DNA of 64,000 nt, from contig OZ316899.1 of NCBI GenBank assembly GCA_973895155.1, positions 1,488,001 through 1,552,000 of the forward strand, read 5' to 3'. This stretch comes from Marsupella aquatica. Lineage: Eukaryota > Marchantiophyta. Of the stretch, positions 22,796 through 32,198 are shown one piece after another (positions within the stretch are counted from its first letter, which is position 1; each line of letters begins with the position of its first letter). The notes under the pieces were generated by a model. The model was not told where the DNA came from and did not search any database. It saw only the letters and a list, made by a program, of their open reading frames with translations. The position numbers and the translations under genes were made by a program.

Positions 22796-22897
22796 GGACG
22801 CCGCGAAGAGCGTCCAATGCGATTCGTCCCAGAAGATTCCGCAAGTCAGGACGCTTCGAGTAGCGTCCGATCCCAGTGGACGCTGTGAGCAGCGTCC
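22796..22897 (+). repeat. Leader hairpins of H1
   Basis: Three 20-base inverted repeats, GGACGCCGCGAAGAGCGTCC, GGACGCTTCGAGTAGCGTCC and GGACGCTGTGAGCAGCGTCC, same consensus as the LTR array but with longer and cleaner stems. They lie about 320-420 bases before the gag start, where a packaging signal could be. Confidence 0.9.
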
Positions 22898-23214
22898 GGT
22901 GGAATCTGTGACGAACCAACGTGCGCGACGCTTCTGGTGTGCCTTTCCGCGTCTCAACCTGAAGGACGCACCAGAGAAAACGAGGTTTTAGAATCTCGGC
23001 TGGTCACTGAAGGGAAGTATTAGCTACGGGATAGCAAGGGGGAGGAATCATGCAAGGGATGTTGAACGACGCTACGGGAAGTCACTTTGAGGAAGCAGGT
23101 TCATATCTCCCGGAGTGGGGTGATAACGTCGCACCTAAATGGTGACTCCTTGCATAAAGACTCCTGAGGAGCGGGTCTGGTGTCTCAAAATCACCCGTGC
23201 TTGGAGAATGAGGG

Positions 23215-25716
23215 ATGTCTGAGGGAGATCCACCGAATAAAAGAAAACCTACCAAGACCTCCAGTAATTCGGATGCTGCAAAATTAGTAGTGACCCCTCG
23301 CACATTGTTACCCGAATTCCAGTCACCAGGAGCACCTGCACCGGGTAGTGTGTGGAAACAAGTGGGATCTATTCAAGAGGCAAGTGGCTCTTTGGAAAGG
23401 CCCACGTCGACCCGACCCCTGTTTGTAAATCTTCGTTCAGGTCCAAAACTTATTGGTTCTCAAAAGACCAAGCTCCGCCAGCAGACAGTACGTTCGGTGA
23501 ACCAAATTGACTCTGGTGTGGATAGAACCACTGAGAGGGCCTTATCTCATACCGAAGGAAGAAATTTGGGTTTGCCCGAGAATACAGTTGCAGAATCGCT
23601 GGCCCAAGATAATTCTGTCGATCTTTCACAATTGGATAATCCAGAACCACTGAGTGAAGCCGGTGGTTCGTCTTCTAGTGAGACAAGCAGCAGTTCAGGC
23701 TTGGGCAGCCCAAACCCATTTGCTACCCGATCAGCTCTTCCTTTCGTTACCCTCCTAGCTCCAACCACGATGGCTCGAAATAATGTGAGGTACGACCGGT
23801 TCTTCGGTACTTCCAAGGAGGATGCAGAGGTGTATTTGAAAGAATTTGAAGCTGCAGCTGCATCCAATGGACAGAGTCAAGACGCTGAAAAAGCCAATCT
23901 GTTTGGTGGTCTAATGAAAAAGGGTGCTCAGAAATGGTATGACCGTTTTCCGGACAAGCAGGATTGGGGGAAATTGAAGGCTGCTTTCTTGGCCAAATAT
24001 AAAGAAGAAGGAGCAGCTGCGCGTGCCTTTGCCCGAATCTCACATCTGCACATGAAGAAACATGGGTCTGTGAGGAAATATGCCGACAAATTATTGGATT
24101 TGGTAGATCAATATAATCCAGCTACCTCGAAATCTACTATCAAGGACTGGTTTATTAACGGTTTACCCTCCAGGATTGCTCGTTACGTGAGACGAGAAGG
24201 TGGCACCACTTTGGAAGAAGTACAAGAGGCAGCCCAGAAGTACGTAGACTCGGAGATTTCAGAGAGAAAACGAGTTAAGAAGGACCTGAAGAAAGACAAA
24301 AGAAAGAAGAAGAAAACGTCCAGGTCTAAATCTGACTCGGAGACGGAATCAAGTGAAAGTAGCACTAGTGAGGAGGACGAGAGTACAAATTCGAGCACTA
24401 GTGATAGTTCAAGCTCAAGTTCCGACTCAGAATCCGTTGCTCCTAAAAAGAAGAAATCCTCTGTAAAAGGGAATAATAAAGTTCCCAACCAGAAGAAGAT
24501 GGATCGCATGATGGAAGAACTCTCTGGCCAATTGTCCAAGTTGAATGTCAATATCGCCGCGGTAAAACCAGTACGAAGGTTGCCTGCTCCCATGAGAATG
24601 AACGTATGGTGCACCCGATGCAGTCAGCAGGGCCATTACCCGAACGAGTGCCCCACATTACGAACCCCGGTGAATTATGTAGATGGTCAAGAAGAGGCTG
24701 AGGAGTATGAGTACGATCCCACGTATACCGTCCAAACAGCACCCCCTGGACAGTATTTCCCACCACCTCCTGCTTCCAGACCGACTTGGGGACCACCTAA
24801 GCCCACTTTCAATAAACCAACGTCAAGACCACCCATGGGACCCCCGGGAGGATACCCACCACGAGGAATGCCGCGTCAAAAAGGGGCTTGTTGGAATTGT
24901 GGCCAACCTGATCATTATTCACCCCAGTGCCCTTATCCCAAACAGGAGGTGGGGTATACACCTGTCTGTGGGAACTGTGGAAAAGAAGGACACTTACCGG
25001 TGGAATGCCCGAATCCGGCTAAGCCTAGGCTGATGGTTCGATTTGCTCAAGAGCCAGTTAAAGAAGCAAGTCGACCTGAAGCCAAGATTCGGATGGTTTA
25101 TTCTGAAGAGATGGAGCAATGCAGCTTCATTCAACATATGGATGTAAATCGGGTGGAATTAAAGCCAGATTCACTTTTTCATCAACCAGTATCCGGGGTG
25201 GTGCCTGATGTCTTGGTAAGTCATTTAGTGAAACCTGAAGTAGTTGGTATGCCGAATGATCGAGTTCAGAATCGGGATAAAGTTCTGACTAATATTTACG
25301 CAACTACTCGTTCGAAGAAAAAGGAGACCAAGAAGCACGAGCATCAGAAGGTCGCGAAAGCTCCCAAGGATGAAGGGCGCAAGCCATGTAAGGAAGGCCT
25401 CGACAAAGAAGACGACCCTGCTTATGACCGATATGACCCAAAATACTTCTTGCCCGACATCTCTTTGGAAGTGAAAGACCATCTGGAAGAGCTAGTTAAG
25501 GAGCAAGTGCAATCTCCTAACCCACCAGTAGTAGTCAAAGCTAAAGAGCCACTGAAAAATCCAGGTTATGATATTGTTGAAGATGTCAAGAATCATCCTG
25601 CACATATCACCATTGGGGAATTATTACAGGACAATCCGGTTTATAGGCGACAGCTGAGGAGCCTCCTTGCAGGAAAACGGAGGAAGAAGAAGTTACCTTC
25701 TGTGGATGTGCTATGA
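23215..25716 (+). CDS. H1 gag with three zinc knuckles, 833 aa
   Basis: Gag forms the particle and binds genomic RNA. The ATG at 23215 (MSEGDPPNKRKPTKTSS) opens the frame in both copies. A Ser-rich head precedes the retrotransposon gag core at about residues 190-345 (YDRFFGTSKEDAEVYLKEFE, WYDRFP, AFLAKYKEEG). A Lys-rich then Ser/Glu-rich stretch follows (about 350-415). Three CCHC knuckles follow: CTRCSQQGHYPNEC, CWNCGQPDHYSPQC and CGNCGKEGHLPVEC. The frame runs on to the edge of the protease, where TGA at 25714 stands in place of the Arg codon CGA seen in H2. That stop separates gag from PR in this copy and looks like a deaminated CpG. Confidence 0.9.
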   Translation: MSEGDPPNKRKPTKTSSNSDAAKLVVTPRTLLPEFQSPGAPAPGSVWKQVGSIQEASGSLERPTSTRPLFVNLRSGPKLIGSQKTKLRQQTVRSVNQIDSGVDRTTERALSHTEGRNLGLPENTVAESLAQDNSVDLSQLDNPEPLSEAGGSSSSETSSSSGLGSPNPFATRSALPFVTLLAPTTMARNNVRYDRFFGTSKEDAEVYLKEFEAAAASNGQSQDAEKANLFGGLMKKGAQKWYDRFPDKQDWGKLKAAFLAKYKEEGAAARAFARISHLHMKKHGSVRKYADKLLDLVDQYNPATSKSTIKDWFINGLPSRIARYVRREGGTTLEEVQEAAQKYVDSEISERKRVKKDLKKDKRKKKKTSRSKSDSETESSESSTSEEDESTNSSTSDSSSSSSDSESVAPKKKKSSVKGNNKVPNQKKMDRMMEELSGQLSKLNVNIAAVKPVRRLPAPMRMNVWCTRCSQQGHYPNECPTLRTPVNYVDGQEEAEEYEYDPTYTVQTAPPGQYFPPPPASRPTWGPPKPTFNKPTSRPPMGPPGGYPPRGMPRQKGACWNCGQPDHYSPQCPYPKQEVGYTPVCGNCGKEGHLPVECPNPAKPRLMVRFAQEPVKEASRPEAKIRMVYSEEMEQCSFIQHMDVNRVELKPDSLFHQPVSGVVPDVLVSHLVKPEVVGMPNDRVQNRDKVLTNIYATTRSKKKETKKHEHQKVAKAPKDEGRKPCKEGLDKEDDPAYDRYDPKYFLPDISLEVKDHLEELVKEQVQSPNPPVVVKAKEPLKNPGYDIVEDVKNHPAHITIGELLQDNPVYRRQLRSLLAGKRRKKKLPSVDVL

Positions 25717-26268
25717 ACAGAGTGGGAGGACAAAGGACCGATGGAAATTGAGGTTCAAATCCAGGGGTGTGTCATTCGGAGAGTTCCTGTGGATGGAGGA
25801 GCCAGCGTTAATCTGATTACACAGTCAGCAGCATTTAATTTGGGTTTCACTAAGTTTGAGCCCACTCCCAAGATTTTGCGCATGGCGGATCAGTCTCGTG
25901 TGGTACCCATAGGGAAACTGACCAAAGTAGAAACTTTGATTGCTGGTGTCCCTTTTCTGTTGGATTATGTGGTTATTAATCCGGAAATACCATCCAGCTT
26001 TCCTGTTTTGTTAGGCCGACCATGGTTGTATAAGGCTCAAGTTCAGGTTAATTGGCAATCTCAAGAGCTTTCATTTGGGAAGCCTAAGGTGACTGTTAGT
26101 TGGGTTCCGGAACCACATTTTGGAGAAACACAAACAGATGATGGGTACACCTCGGATTTTTCGACCTCTTCGCTAGTCCTGCAGCCATTGGAATTTGAAC
26201 TGGAGGAAGTTCGTTACTTGGAAGTTTATCTGTCTGATGCTCCCATAAAACCAACTAGGCCCTCCTGA
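25717..26268 (+). CDS. H1 protease (DGGA-type retropepsin)
   Basis: Aspartic protease that would cut the polyprotein. It is in the same register as gag. The active-site block is RRVPVDGGASVNLI, with DGG in place of the usual DSG or DTG, followed by VVINPEIPSSFPVLLGRPWL, the second conserved block of retropepsins. About 60 further codons lead to TGA at 26266-26268, followed by CAATTA. That stop is also in H2 and the RT frame continues in the same register, so it may be a leaky stop (see findings) that sets the ratio of gag-PR to RT-INT. Confidence 0.85.
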   Translation, partial: TEWEDKGPMEIEVQIQGCVIRRVPVDGGASVNLITQSAAFNLGFTKFEPTPKILRMADQSRVVPIGKLTKVETLIAGVPFLLDYVVINPEIPSSFPVLLGRPWLYKAQVQVNWQSQELSFGKPKVTVSWVPEPHFGETQTDDGYTSDFSTSSLVLQPLEFELEEVRYLEVYLSDAPIKPTRPS

Positions 26269-26274
26269 CAATTA
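26266..26274 (+). promoter_or_regulatory. Candidate programmed readthrough site TGA-CAA-TTA
   Basis: The in-frame stop between PR and RT is followed by CAA TTA, which fits the CAR-YYA context known to make stops leaky in plant virus and some retroelement mRNAs. The same stop and hexamer occur at 50819-50827 in H2. Confidence 0.6.
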
Positions 26275-27921
26275 ACTTCATCATCGGAAGTGGGCCCAGC
26301 AGCAGACGAACCTCCTAATACTGAGGCTAATAGGGATTTACACCATGATATGGGAGTGTCAGCTACCCTTGAGCCATTTGCACCAGAAGTATCCAAACTT
26401 GGACTTCAGCCGGCAAACCTCACGGATGGAATTGTGGATCCAAAAGCTTGTCAGAAAATCGAAATTGAGCCAGGCAAGTTTTTGAATATTGGTAAGCATA
26501 TCGAAGGAGAGCTACGGGAACAGTATATCAGTTTATTAACCCAGTATAAAGATGTCTTTGCCTGGAGTCATTCTGATTTAAAAGGTATCCATCCACATTT
26601 GGGCGAACATCGTATTGACCTTATGGAAGGAGCAGTACCTGTCCGACAGAGACAGTACCGTTTGAATCCCAAATATTCCATCCTGGTTAAAGACGAGTTG
26701 GACAAGCTCACGACTGCTGGATTTATCTACCCGGTCTTGAGTAGTGAATGGGTCTCACCAATTGTCATTGTCCCCAAAAAGCCGGGACCCGATGGTAAAA
26801 CGAAAATTTGCGTTTGTCAAGACTTCCGGAAGTTGAATGCTGCCACTCGGAAAGATCATTATCCTTTGCCATTTATTGATCTGGTACTTGATTCAGTGGC
26901 CTTGCATGAGTTATACAGTTTTTTAGATGGGTACTCTGGTTATAACCAGGTGTCCATTCGGAAGGAGGATCGCGACAAGACTACGTTCACCACCGACTGG
27001 GGTACATATGCATTTACCATGATGCCTTTTGGGCTGTGTAATGCCCCGGGTACTTTTCAGCGCATTATGATGATTATTTTTCAAGAATATTTGCGGCATT
27101 TCATGGAGATTTTTATTGACGACTTTTGTGTTTACGGGTCAGCGGCTGAACACCTCGTCCATTTGGAGAAGACATTTCAGAAGTGTAGAGAGGCTCAGTT
27201 GTGTCTTCATCCAGAAAAGTGCTTTATTGGTATGAAGGAGGGAATTTTGTTAGGCCATGTTATTTCACAACGCGGCATTGAGGTTGATACAGAGAAGGTT
27301 AGAGTAATTATGGAGTTGCAACCACCGACCGATTTAAAGCAGCTTCGTGCTTTTCTGGGACATGTGGGGTATTATCGTCGGTTCATTTATAAACATGCTA
27401 ATATTGCCTTACCCTTAACCCAACTGTTAAAAAGTGATGTGGAATATACATGGAATGAGGAGCGGCAGCAAGCATTCCAGTTGCTCAAGGATCGGTTAAT
27501 CTCTGCACCTATTTTGTCACCCCCAGATTGGACTAAGAAGTTTCATGTCTTCATTGACTCTTCTGCGTTCTGCATTGGAGCTAATCTCAGTCAGAAGGAT
27601 GTGGAAAACCGTGACCATCCAATTTACTATGCCAGCCGCCAAATGAGTGCAGCCGAGAAAAACTACTCCGTCACTGAACGGGAAGCTTTGGCCATCGTCT
27701 TTGCGTGTAAGAAATTTCGTCACTATTTGTTGGGGTATCAGGTTACTTTTCACACTGATCATAATTCCTTAAAATATTTGGTTAACCAAGTGGATCTCTC
27801 AGGACGAGTAGCCCGCTGGGTTTTACTACTCCAAGAATTTGATTATGAAGTTCATGTCCGACCTGGCAAACATCATGAGAATGCAGACTTCCTATCTCGG
27901 TTACCTGGTCCGGAGAATTAG
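26269..27921 (+). CDS. H1 reverse transcriptase and RNase H
   Basis: Copies element RNA into DNA and removes RNA from the hybrid. In register with gag-PR. RT blocks: LTTAGFIYPVLSSEWVSPIV, DFRKLNAATRKDHYPLPFID, MMPFGLCNAPGTFQRIM and the catalytic FIDDF. The connection is LRAFLGHVGYYRRFI. RNase H shows VFIDSSAFCIGANLSQ, TEREALAIVFACKKF and HTDHNSLKYL, giving the acidic residues. Motifs such as RGIEVD and PPDW place it in the Athila/Tat group. TAG at 27919 interrupts before integrase; H2 has CAG there, so it is a copy-specific nonsense change. Confidence 0.92.
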   Translation, partial: QLTSSSEVGPAADEPPNTEANRDLHHDMGVSATLEPFAPEVSKLGLQPANLTDGIVDPKACQKIEIEPGKFLNIGKHIEGELREQYISLLTQYKDVFAWSHSDLKGIHPHLGEHRIDLMEGAVPVRQRQYRLNPKYSILVKDELDKLTTAGFIYPVLSSEWVSPIVIVPKKPGPDGKTKICVCQDFRKLNAATRKDHYPLPFIDLVLDSVALHELYSFLDGYSGYNQVSIRKEDRDKTTFTTDWGTYAFTMMPFGLCNAPGTFQRIMMIIFQEYLRHFMEIFIDDFCVYGSAAEHLVHLEKTFQKCREAQLCLHPEKCFIGMKEGILLGHVISQRGIEVDTEKVRVIMELQPPTDLKQLRAFLGHVGYYRRFIYKHANIALPLTQLLKSDVEYTWNEERQQAFQLLKDRLISAPILSPPDWTKKFHVFIDSSAFCIGANLSQKDVENRDHPIYYASRQMSAAEKNYSVTEREALAIVFACKKFRHYLLGYQVTFHTDHNSLKYLVNQVDLSGRVARWVLLLQEFDYEVHVRPGKHHENADFLSRLPGPEN

Positions 27922-29241
27922 CATAATCTCTCCGATGAATTTCCTGACGAGCATTTGTGGCACATTGAAGGGGAGTCTTCTCGATATTTTAATATTGTGC
28001 ACATGCTGCTTCATGGAACGTTCCCTGAAGGCTTTAATGCGGAAGAACGAGCTGTCTTTGCTCATAAGGTGGGTCCCTATACCATTATTCGGGGCACTTT
28101 GTTTAAACAAGGTCCTGATCAACAATTGCGACGTTGTCTAGAGGATAGGGAACTTCCCCAAGTAATTGAAGCTTTACATTCAGGAGAAACCGGTGGGCAT
28201 TATGCTGTGAATACCACAGTTAAGAAAATTTTGGATGCTGGATACTGGTGGCCTACTATGCATCGAGATACTTACAATTTTATTAAGACCTGTGATCCCT
28301 GTCAAAGGATCGGGAAGCCCACTGCTAGTTCCAAATGGCCTCTTACGCCTATCCTTCCGTTGGCACCATTTGAGAAATGGGGGATTGATTTTATTGGCCC
28401 AATTTCTCCAGCAGCTCGGAAAAGCCGAAGCAAATATATTATTCTGGCCACTGATTATGCCACCAAATGGGTAGAGGCGAAAGCTACTCGCAAGAATGAT
28501 GCTATAACCGCAGCTGCATTTCTCTTTGAGCACATTATCACCCGGTTTGGTTGTCCTTTGGAGTTGGTAAGCGATAGGGGTTTGCATTTTCTTAACTCAA
28601 CTATTGAGTTAATCACTGACCTTTATCTTATCAAGCATCGCAAAACTACTCCTTACAACCCCCGAGCTAATGGCTTAACCGAGAGAGCTAATGGCATTAT
28701 GGGCAAGATTCTGAATAAAATGGTAGAATCTCACAAGACAGATTGGGATGTGAAGCTCCATTCTGCATTATGGGCTTACCGCACCGCTGAGAAGATTACA
28801 ACTCTTCACACCCCCTTCTATCTGACCTATGGCCTGAATAGTATTATTCCAATAGAATTTTCGTTACCAACGGAACGTATCTTGGTACCACACCGACTCT
28901 CTCCTTCAGATAGTCTCTCACATCGGTTTTCCAATATTGTTAAATTAGAAGAAGTTAGACTTTTAGCATTAGACCATACAGTCACCATTCAGAACCAGCG
29001 TAAACTTGCTTATGATAAGAAGCTGCGCGTAGTGCAGTTAGATGTTGGTGATTTAGCATTAGTCTTTGATTCTCGTTATATGCTATTTCCTGGGAAACTT
29101 CATACTCATTGGATTGGTCCTTACCGAGTTACACACATCTGGGATAATGGTTCAGTTTCATTGACTACCTTAGATGGTCACCCACTTAACACTAGAATCA
29201 ATGGGTTTAGGATTAAACGGTACTATGAGTCTTCCATTTAG
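27922..29241 (+). CDS. H1 integrase
   Basis: Inserts the cDNA into the genome. In register after the TAG. The His/Cys zinc domain includes HSGETGGHYAVNTTVKKIL and CDPCQRIG. The core has all three acidic residues: WGIDFIGPIS, LVSDRGLHFL and NGLTERANGI. The C-terminal part FPGKLHTHWIGPYRV...NGFRIKRYY is the Athila/Tat type, with no chromodomain. The frame closes with TAG at 29239-29241, and a purine tract begins 22 bp later. It is intact from 27922 and would be active in sequence terms if translated. Confidence 0.92.
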   Translation, partial: HNLSDEFPDEHLWHIEGESSRYFNIVHMLLHGTFPEGFNAEERAVFAHKVGPYTIIRGTLFKQGPDQQLRRCLEDRELPQVIEALHSGETGGHYAVNTTVKKILDAGYWWPTMHRDTYNFIKTCDPCQRIGKPTASSKWPLTPILPLAPFEKWGIDFIGPISPAARKSRSKYIILATDYATKWVEAKATRKNDAITAAAFLFEHIITRFGCPLELVSDRGLHFLNSTIELITDLYLIKHRKTTPYNPRANGLTERANGIMGKILNKMVESHKTDWDVKLHSALWAYRTAEKITTLHTPFYLTYGLNSIIPIEFSLPTERILVPHRLSPSDSLSHRFSNIVKLEEVRLLALDHTVTIQNQRKLAYDKKLRVVQLDVGDLALVFDSRYMLFPGKLHTHWIGPYRVTHIWDNGSVSLTTLDGHPLNTRINGFRIKRYYESSI

Positions 29242-29263
29242 AATTCCACCTGGGACAGGTTGC

Positions 29264-29279
29264 AATTTAAGTGGAGGGC
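29264..29279 (+). promoter_or_regulatory. Internal purine tract, copy of the 3' PPT
   Basis: AATTTAAGTGGAGGGC, identical over 16 bases to 32747-32762, the tract just before the 3' LTR. It lies directly after integrase and before ORF3. H2 keeps it at 53816-53831 with one change. Confidence 0.85.
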
Positions 29280-29624
29280 GGTAGTTATACTTAGTTAGAA
29301 TTAGTGACCCTCCCTAGTAAGTATTCGGCATATTTTTTTAATTTTTTTTAGTTACTTTCAGTTTTTACATTGGACGCTGTGAAAAGCGTCCATTGTAACT
29401 CGACGCTGGGGAAGCGTCCACTTAGTTTACAAAGGACGTTGTGCAGAGGTCCGCTTTTGTATTAGTTCAGTTGCATGAGACGCTGTGAGCCGATGACTAG
29501 GCATCTTGTACAATGGCGGATTGCGACAGCTCAACGGGACGCTGAGGAGTAAGCAGTCGCGCTTCGCCCTAGTTCACTATGGAACACGATTCTCACTGAG
29601 CTTACGGAGCTAACAAGTCACGCG
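29280..29624 (+). other. pol-ORF3 gap of H1 with hairpins
   Basis: 345 bp without a gene. It contains GACGCT-type hairpins at 29372-29391 and 29402-29419 and partial ones downstream. In H2 a third, GGACGCCGTGCGCAGCGTCC at 53983-54002, is perfect where H1 is damaged. Confidence 0.8.
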
Positions 29625-32198
29625 ATGGCGGAGACTGAGCTGACGACGCGACCAATACTCGCAGACATTCCATCGAATGCAGTGCATAGGCGGCAGTTGA
29701 AGACGGCTCTGGCAAAAATGGGCTTGAAGAAGCTGCTTCAACTTCCTTGGAAGATTTGCGAATTCAGCCTTATCGATCAAGGTGTCTGGGACGCTGAAGA
29801 AAGGATTGGTGTGCGCTCGCGTCCCAGTGTTTGGACTGAAGCGCTCATAGCGAAGGTCTATTCGACGCCGATGGAGGGCGAGGATTTACAGAGGGTTGAT
29901 TGTGAGCCTCGGGTTTATGTAGAATCCTTCTTCGCTCCAGGATCTTTCAAGAGGCGGAATGGATGGCTAGCGGCGGACTGCTTAGATAATTCTCTGCAGC
30001 GTCTATTTCGATTTCTGGCACCAATTTTCTACCCAGAAAGCCAGACGCGCATCACTCTTTCGTTCGCTGCAACGGTGATCTGTTCATTAGAACAGACGCA
30101 GTCTATCAATTGGACGAAGGTTTTGCACCGAGTAATTCATACTCAGGTCAAAAATTTTCGTAGCAGGCTGAAAACGGGGAAAATAAGGTGTACCTACTTG
30201 GCCCCTTATTTAGCTCACATTTACCATAAGTATGACTGTCTGCTTGTCTTGGAAAAAGATTTTTATCGCAACAATCAGAGAGCATCTACCGGTGAAGCAA
30301 ATTATATGCCTGAAGTACGAGAAGTCCGAGCCAATTCCACAGTGGTAGAGCTATGTGCAATACTCGACTGTGAGGAACCTGAACTGGTGGGTGAAGTTCG
30401 GAAATTGAAAGAGACAAGAGCATCAGCTGAAGGGAGTGACGATCCGATTCTTCACCAACCAAGAGAGGCTCAAGTTGCCGAAGATGTTCCTTCAGCAATG
30501 CCAACAGGGTTGGAGCATTCTATGTCACCTCGACTCTCGTGTTCACCTTGTGCTGCCGAGCCTATTTATGATGTTGATCAGGATAATTCTGCTTCTCGGA
30601 TGAATGTTGAAGATGAGGTGAGGGTGGATGAAGAAGGTTTTTCAGGGGAACCTCTTCAACATTCTACTGCTGAGGACGAGTATGATGGATTTACTTCTAC
30701 CCCTGTTTTGGTTCCCATAGAGGCAAATAGTGATGCTTTGCAGGCTTTACAGGAGTATGATTCGTCCGACTCTCTTAGTTCTAGCCCAAATATAGGTGAA
30801 ATCCCTCTGGTCCAGGAGTCAGAAATATTAAGCTCAGAAATTGTGAAGCTGGTTAAAGTTGATTCGGAGGATGCAATTGTGGATATAGACGAAGTAGGTG
30901 AACCAGTGACTTCTCCCCAATCTGTCGCAAGATACCCTGCCTGGTCTACACCTGGTTCACTCATATCGATTCCTTTGGATATAACTAAGGAATTAGATGA
31001 GGCAATAGCCGCGATAGGAGCTCCTTCATTTCCGCCTGTAAAATGGGTTTCTCCTGAAGATGAGTTGATTGAAGGAGGCTCTGCTGGTTTTCCGAGTCGC
31101 AATCAGGTATCTGGTAATATGGGTATATCTGTACCCATATTGGTACCCGAGACACCCGCTTCGACAACCAGCTCAGCACCAGTTTCATTGGCTACAAACG
31201 AGGATAAAAACATTCGGGAGGAGTTTTCAGTGACGTATACTCGAAAATCTTGGAAACGGTTGCGCCATGCTATCAGTCGACAGATCTTTCCTGAAGCATC
31301 TTCCCAGGATTTTGAACAGGGAGAAGCACCTATCGGAACAGACGAGCTACCCCTTCCTGTACTTTTGACAGATCGAACTAACCAGGAAGTCTCTTTACCT
31401 AGCGATAATTTTAAAGAAGAACTTCCTGTTTTAGTACCAATGCATCCCATTGCAGATCAACCAGCTACTGTTGCAAGAGAAGAATTTGAACCACTGGAGC
31501 CCGAACCTTCTGCTCCTTCGTCTCCTGTTACATTGCCAATTCGACCAGTTAAGGAGTCAGTGATTCCTTCCGCTATGCCAGATGTAATTTTCCGTTGGAT
31601 AGGAGCACCAAGTGATGGAGAAGAAGACGAAGACCCTCGCATTATCAGAGTACCTCCTCGACTTCGGCATACAGTGGATTTGCCACCCCGAAATCCTATC
31701 CCTAATTTGGCTTCAATTCACAGGTGGGAGAAGAAACATTTTCGAGTAGCTTTTCGACATCTGGAGATGGAGAGCATTTTGCAGCAGCAGCAGATTTTGC
31801 CAATGACATCCCATCCGAGGATTCGTAGTTTGATTCGCACATATGAACCTGGGAAGGCGGTTCCTCCCATTGATAAGGACAGACGACATAAGTTTTCGGA
31901 GTTCGAAATTTGGTGTTGGGTGTATATGCTTCGACGAGCTCAAGCTCCATTTCCGCCCCTTGTGCCGGAAATTCCATGGCCCTATCCATACTATGTTTGG
32001 GTTTGTCCTGGTGGGTTTGCTATTCCAATTAAATATGAGAAGAAGCTTGTTAAGCTAAGGGAGCAGTTGATTACAAAACAATGTATGCTACCGGCTTCCC
32101 AAGGGTTCAAGTCGCTTAGGTGTTTAGCGTTCCTACCTATTATTCCTTCTTATCCGGATGTGATTATTCAAGGTGTTTTATCTAGGACACAGATTTGA
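29625..32198 (+). CDS. H1 ORF3, env-position protein with plant-transposon-like domain, 857 aa
   Basis: Function unknown. The ATG at 29625 (MAETELTTRPILADIPSNAV) is kept in H2. Residues about 40-215 run through LPWKICEFSLIDQGVWDAEE, GWLAADCLDNSLQRLF and TRITLSFAATVICSLEQTQ to YLAPYLAHIYHKYDCL. This order resembles the 'putative plant transposon protein' domain found in Athila/Tat extra ORFs (inference from pattern). Residues about 230-640 are acidic, Ser/Pro-rich and look disordered. A conserved end (about 650-857) is Arg/Trp-rich, with WPYPYYVWVCPGGFAIPIKY. No signal peptide or clear transmembrane helix is seen, so calling it an envelope is not supported. TGA at 32196 ends it in both copies. 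Confidence 0.75.
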   Translation: MAETELTTRPILADIPSNAVHRRQLKTALAKMGLKKLLQLPWKICEFSLIDQGVWDAEERIGVRSRPSVWTEALIAKVYSTPMEGEDLQRVDCEPRVYVESFFAPGSFKRRNGWLAADCLDNSLQRLFRFLAPIFYPESQTRITLSFAATVICSLEQTQSINWTKVLHRVIHTQVKNFRSRLKTGKIRCTYLAPYLAHIYHKYDCLLVLEKDFYRNNQRASTGEANYMPEVREVRANSTVVELCAILDCEEPELVGEVRKLKETRASAEGSDDPILHQPREAQVAEDVPSAMPTGLEHSMSPRLSCSPCAAEPIYDVDQDNSASRMNVEDEVRVDEEGFSGEPLQHSTAEDEYDGFTSTPVLVPIEANSDALQALQEYDSSDSLSSSPNIGEIPLVQESEILSSEIVKLVKVDSEDAIVDIDEVGEPVTSPQSVARYPAWSTPGSLISIPLDITKELDEAIAAIGAPSFPPVKWVSPEDELIEGGSAGFPSRNQVSGNMGISVPILVPETPASTTSSAPVSLATNEDKNIREEFSVTYTRKSWKRLRHAISRQIFPEASSQDFEQGEAPIGTDELPLPVLLTDRTNQEVSLPSDNFKEELPVLVPMHPIADQPATVAREEFEPLEPEPSAPSSPVTLPIRPVKESVIPSAMPDVIFRWIGAPSDGEEDEDPRIIRVPPRLRHTVDLPPRNPIPNLASIHRWEKKHFRVAFRHLEMESILQQQQILPMTSHPRIRSLIRTYEPGKAVPPIDKDRRHKFSEFEIWCWVYMLRRAQAPFPPLVPEIPWPYPYYVWVCPGGFAIPIKYEKKLVKLREQLITKQCMLPASQGFKSLRCLAFLPIIPSYPDVIIQGVLSRTQI

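Larger units (their letters stand above)
22021..23214 (+). other. H1 leader with a small upstream ORF and hairpins
   Basis: About 1.2 kb between primer site and gag. It contains a 68-codon ORF at 22135-22341, open also in H2, and three perfect-stem hairpins GGACGC...GCGTCC at 22796-22815, 22849-22868 and 22878-22897. Other small ORFs (22410-22592, 22728-22991) have no motif. Confidence 0.75.

Noticed and set aside
24183-24614. 143-codon minus ORF opposite family H gag (also in H2)
   Set aside because: Shadow of the Ser/Lys/Glu-rich gag linker.
29625-32198. ORF3 as a retroviral envelope
   Set aside because: Position fits, but there is no signal peptide, cleavage site or clear transmembrane helix; the plant-transposon-like domain is the better match.
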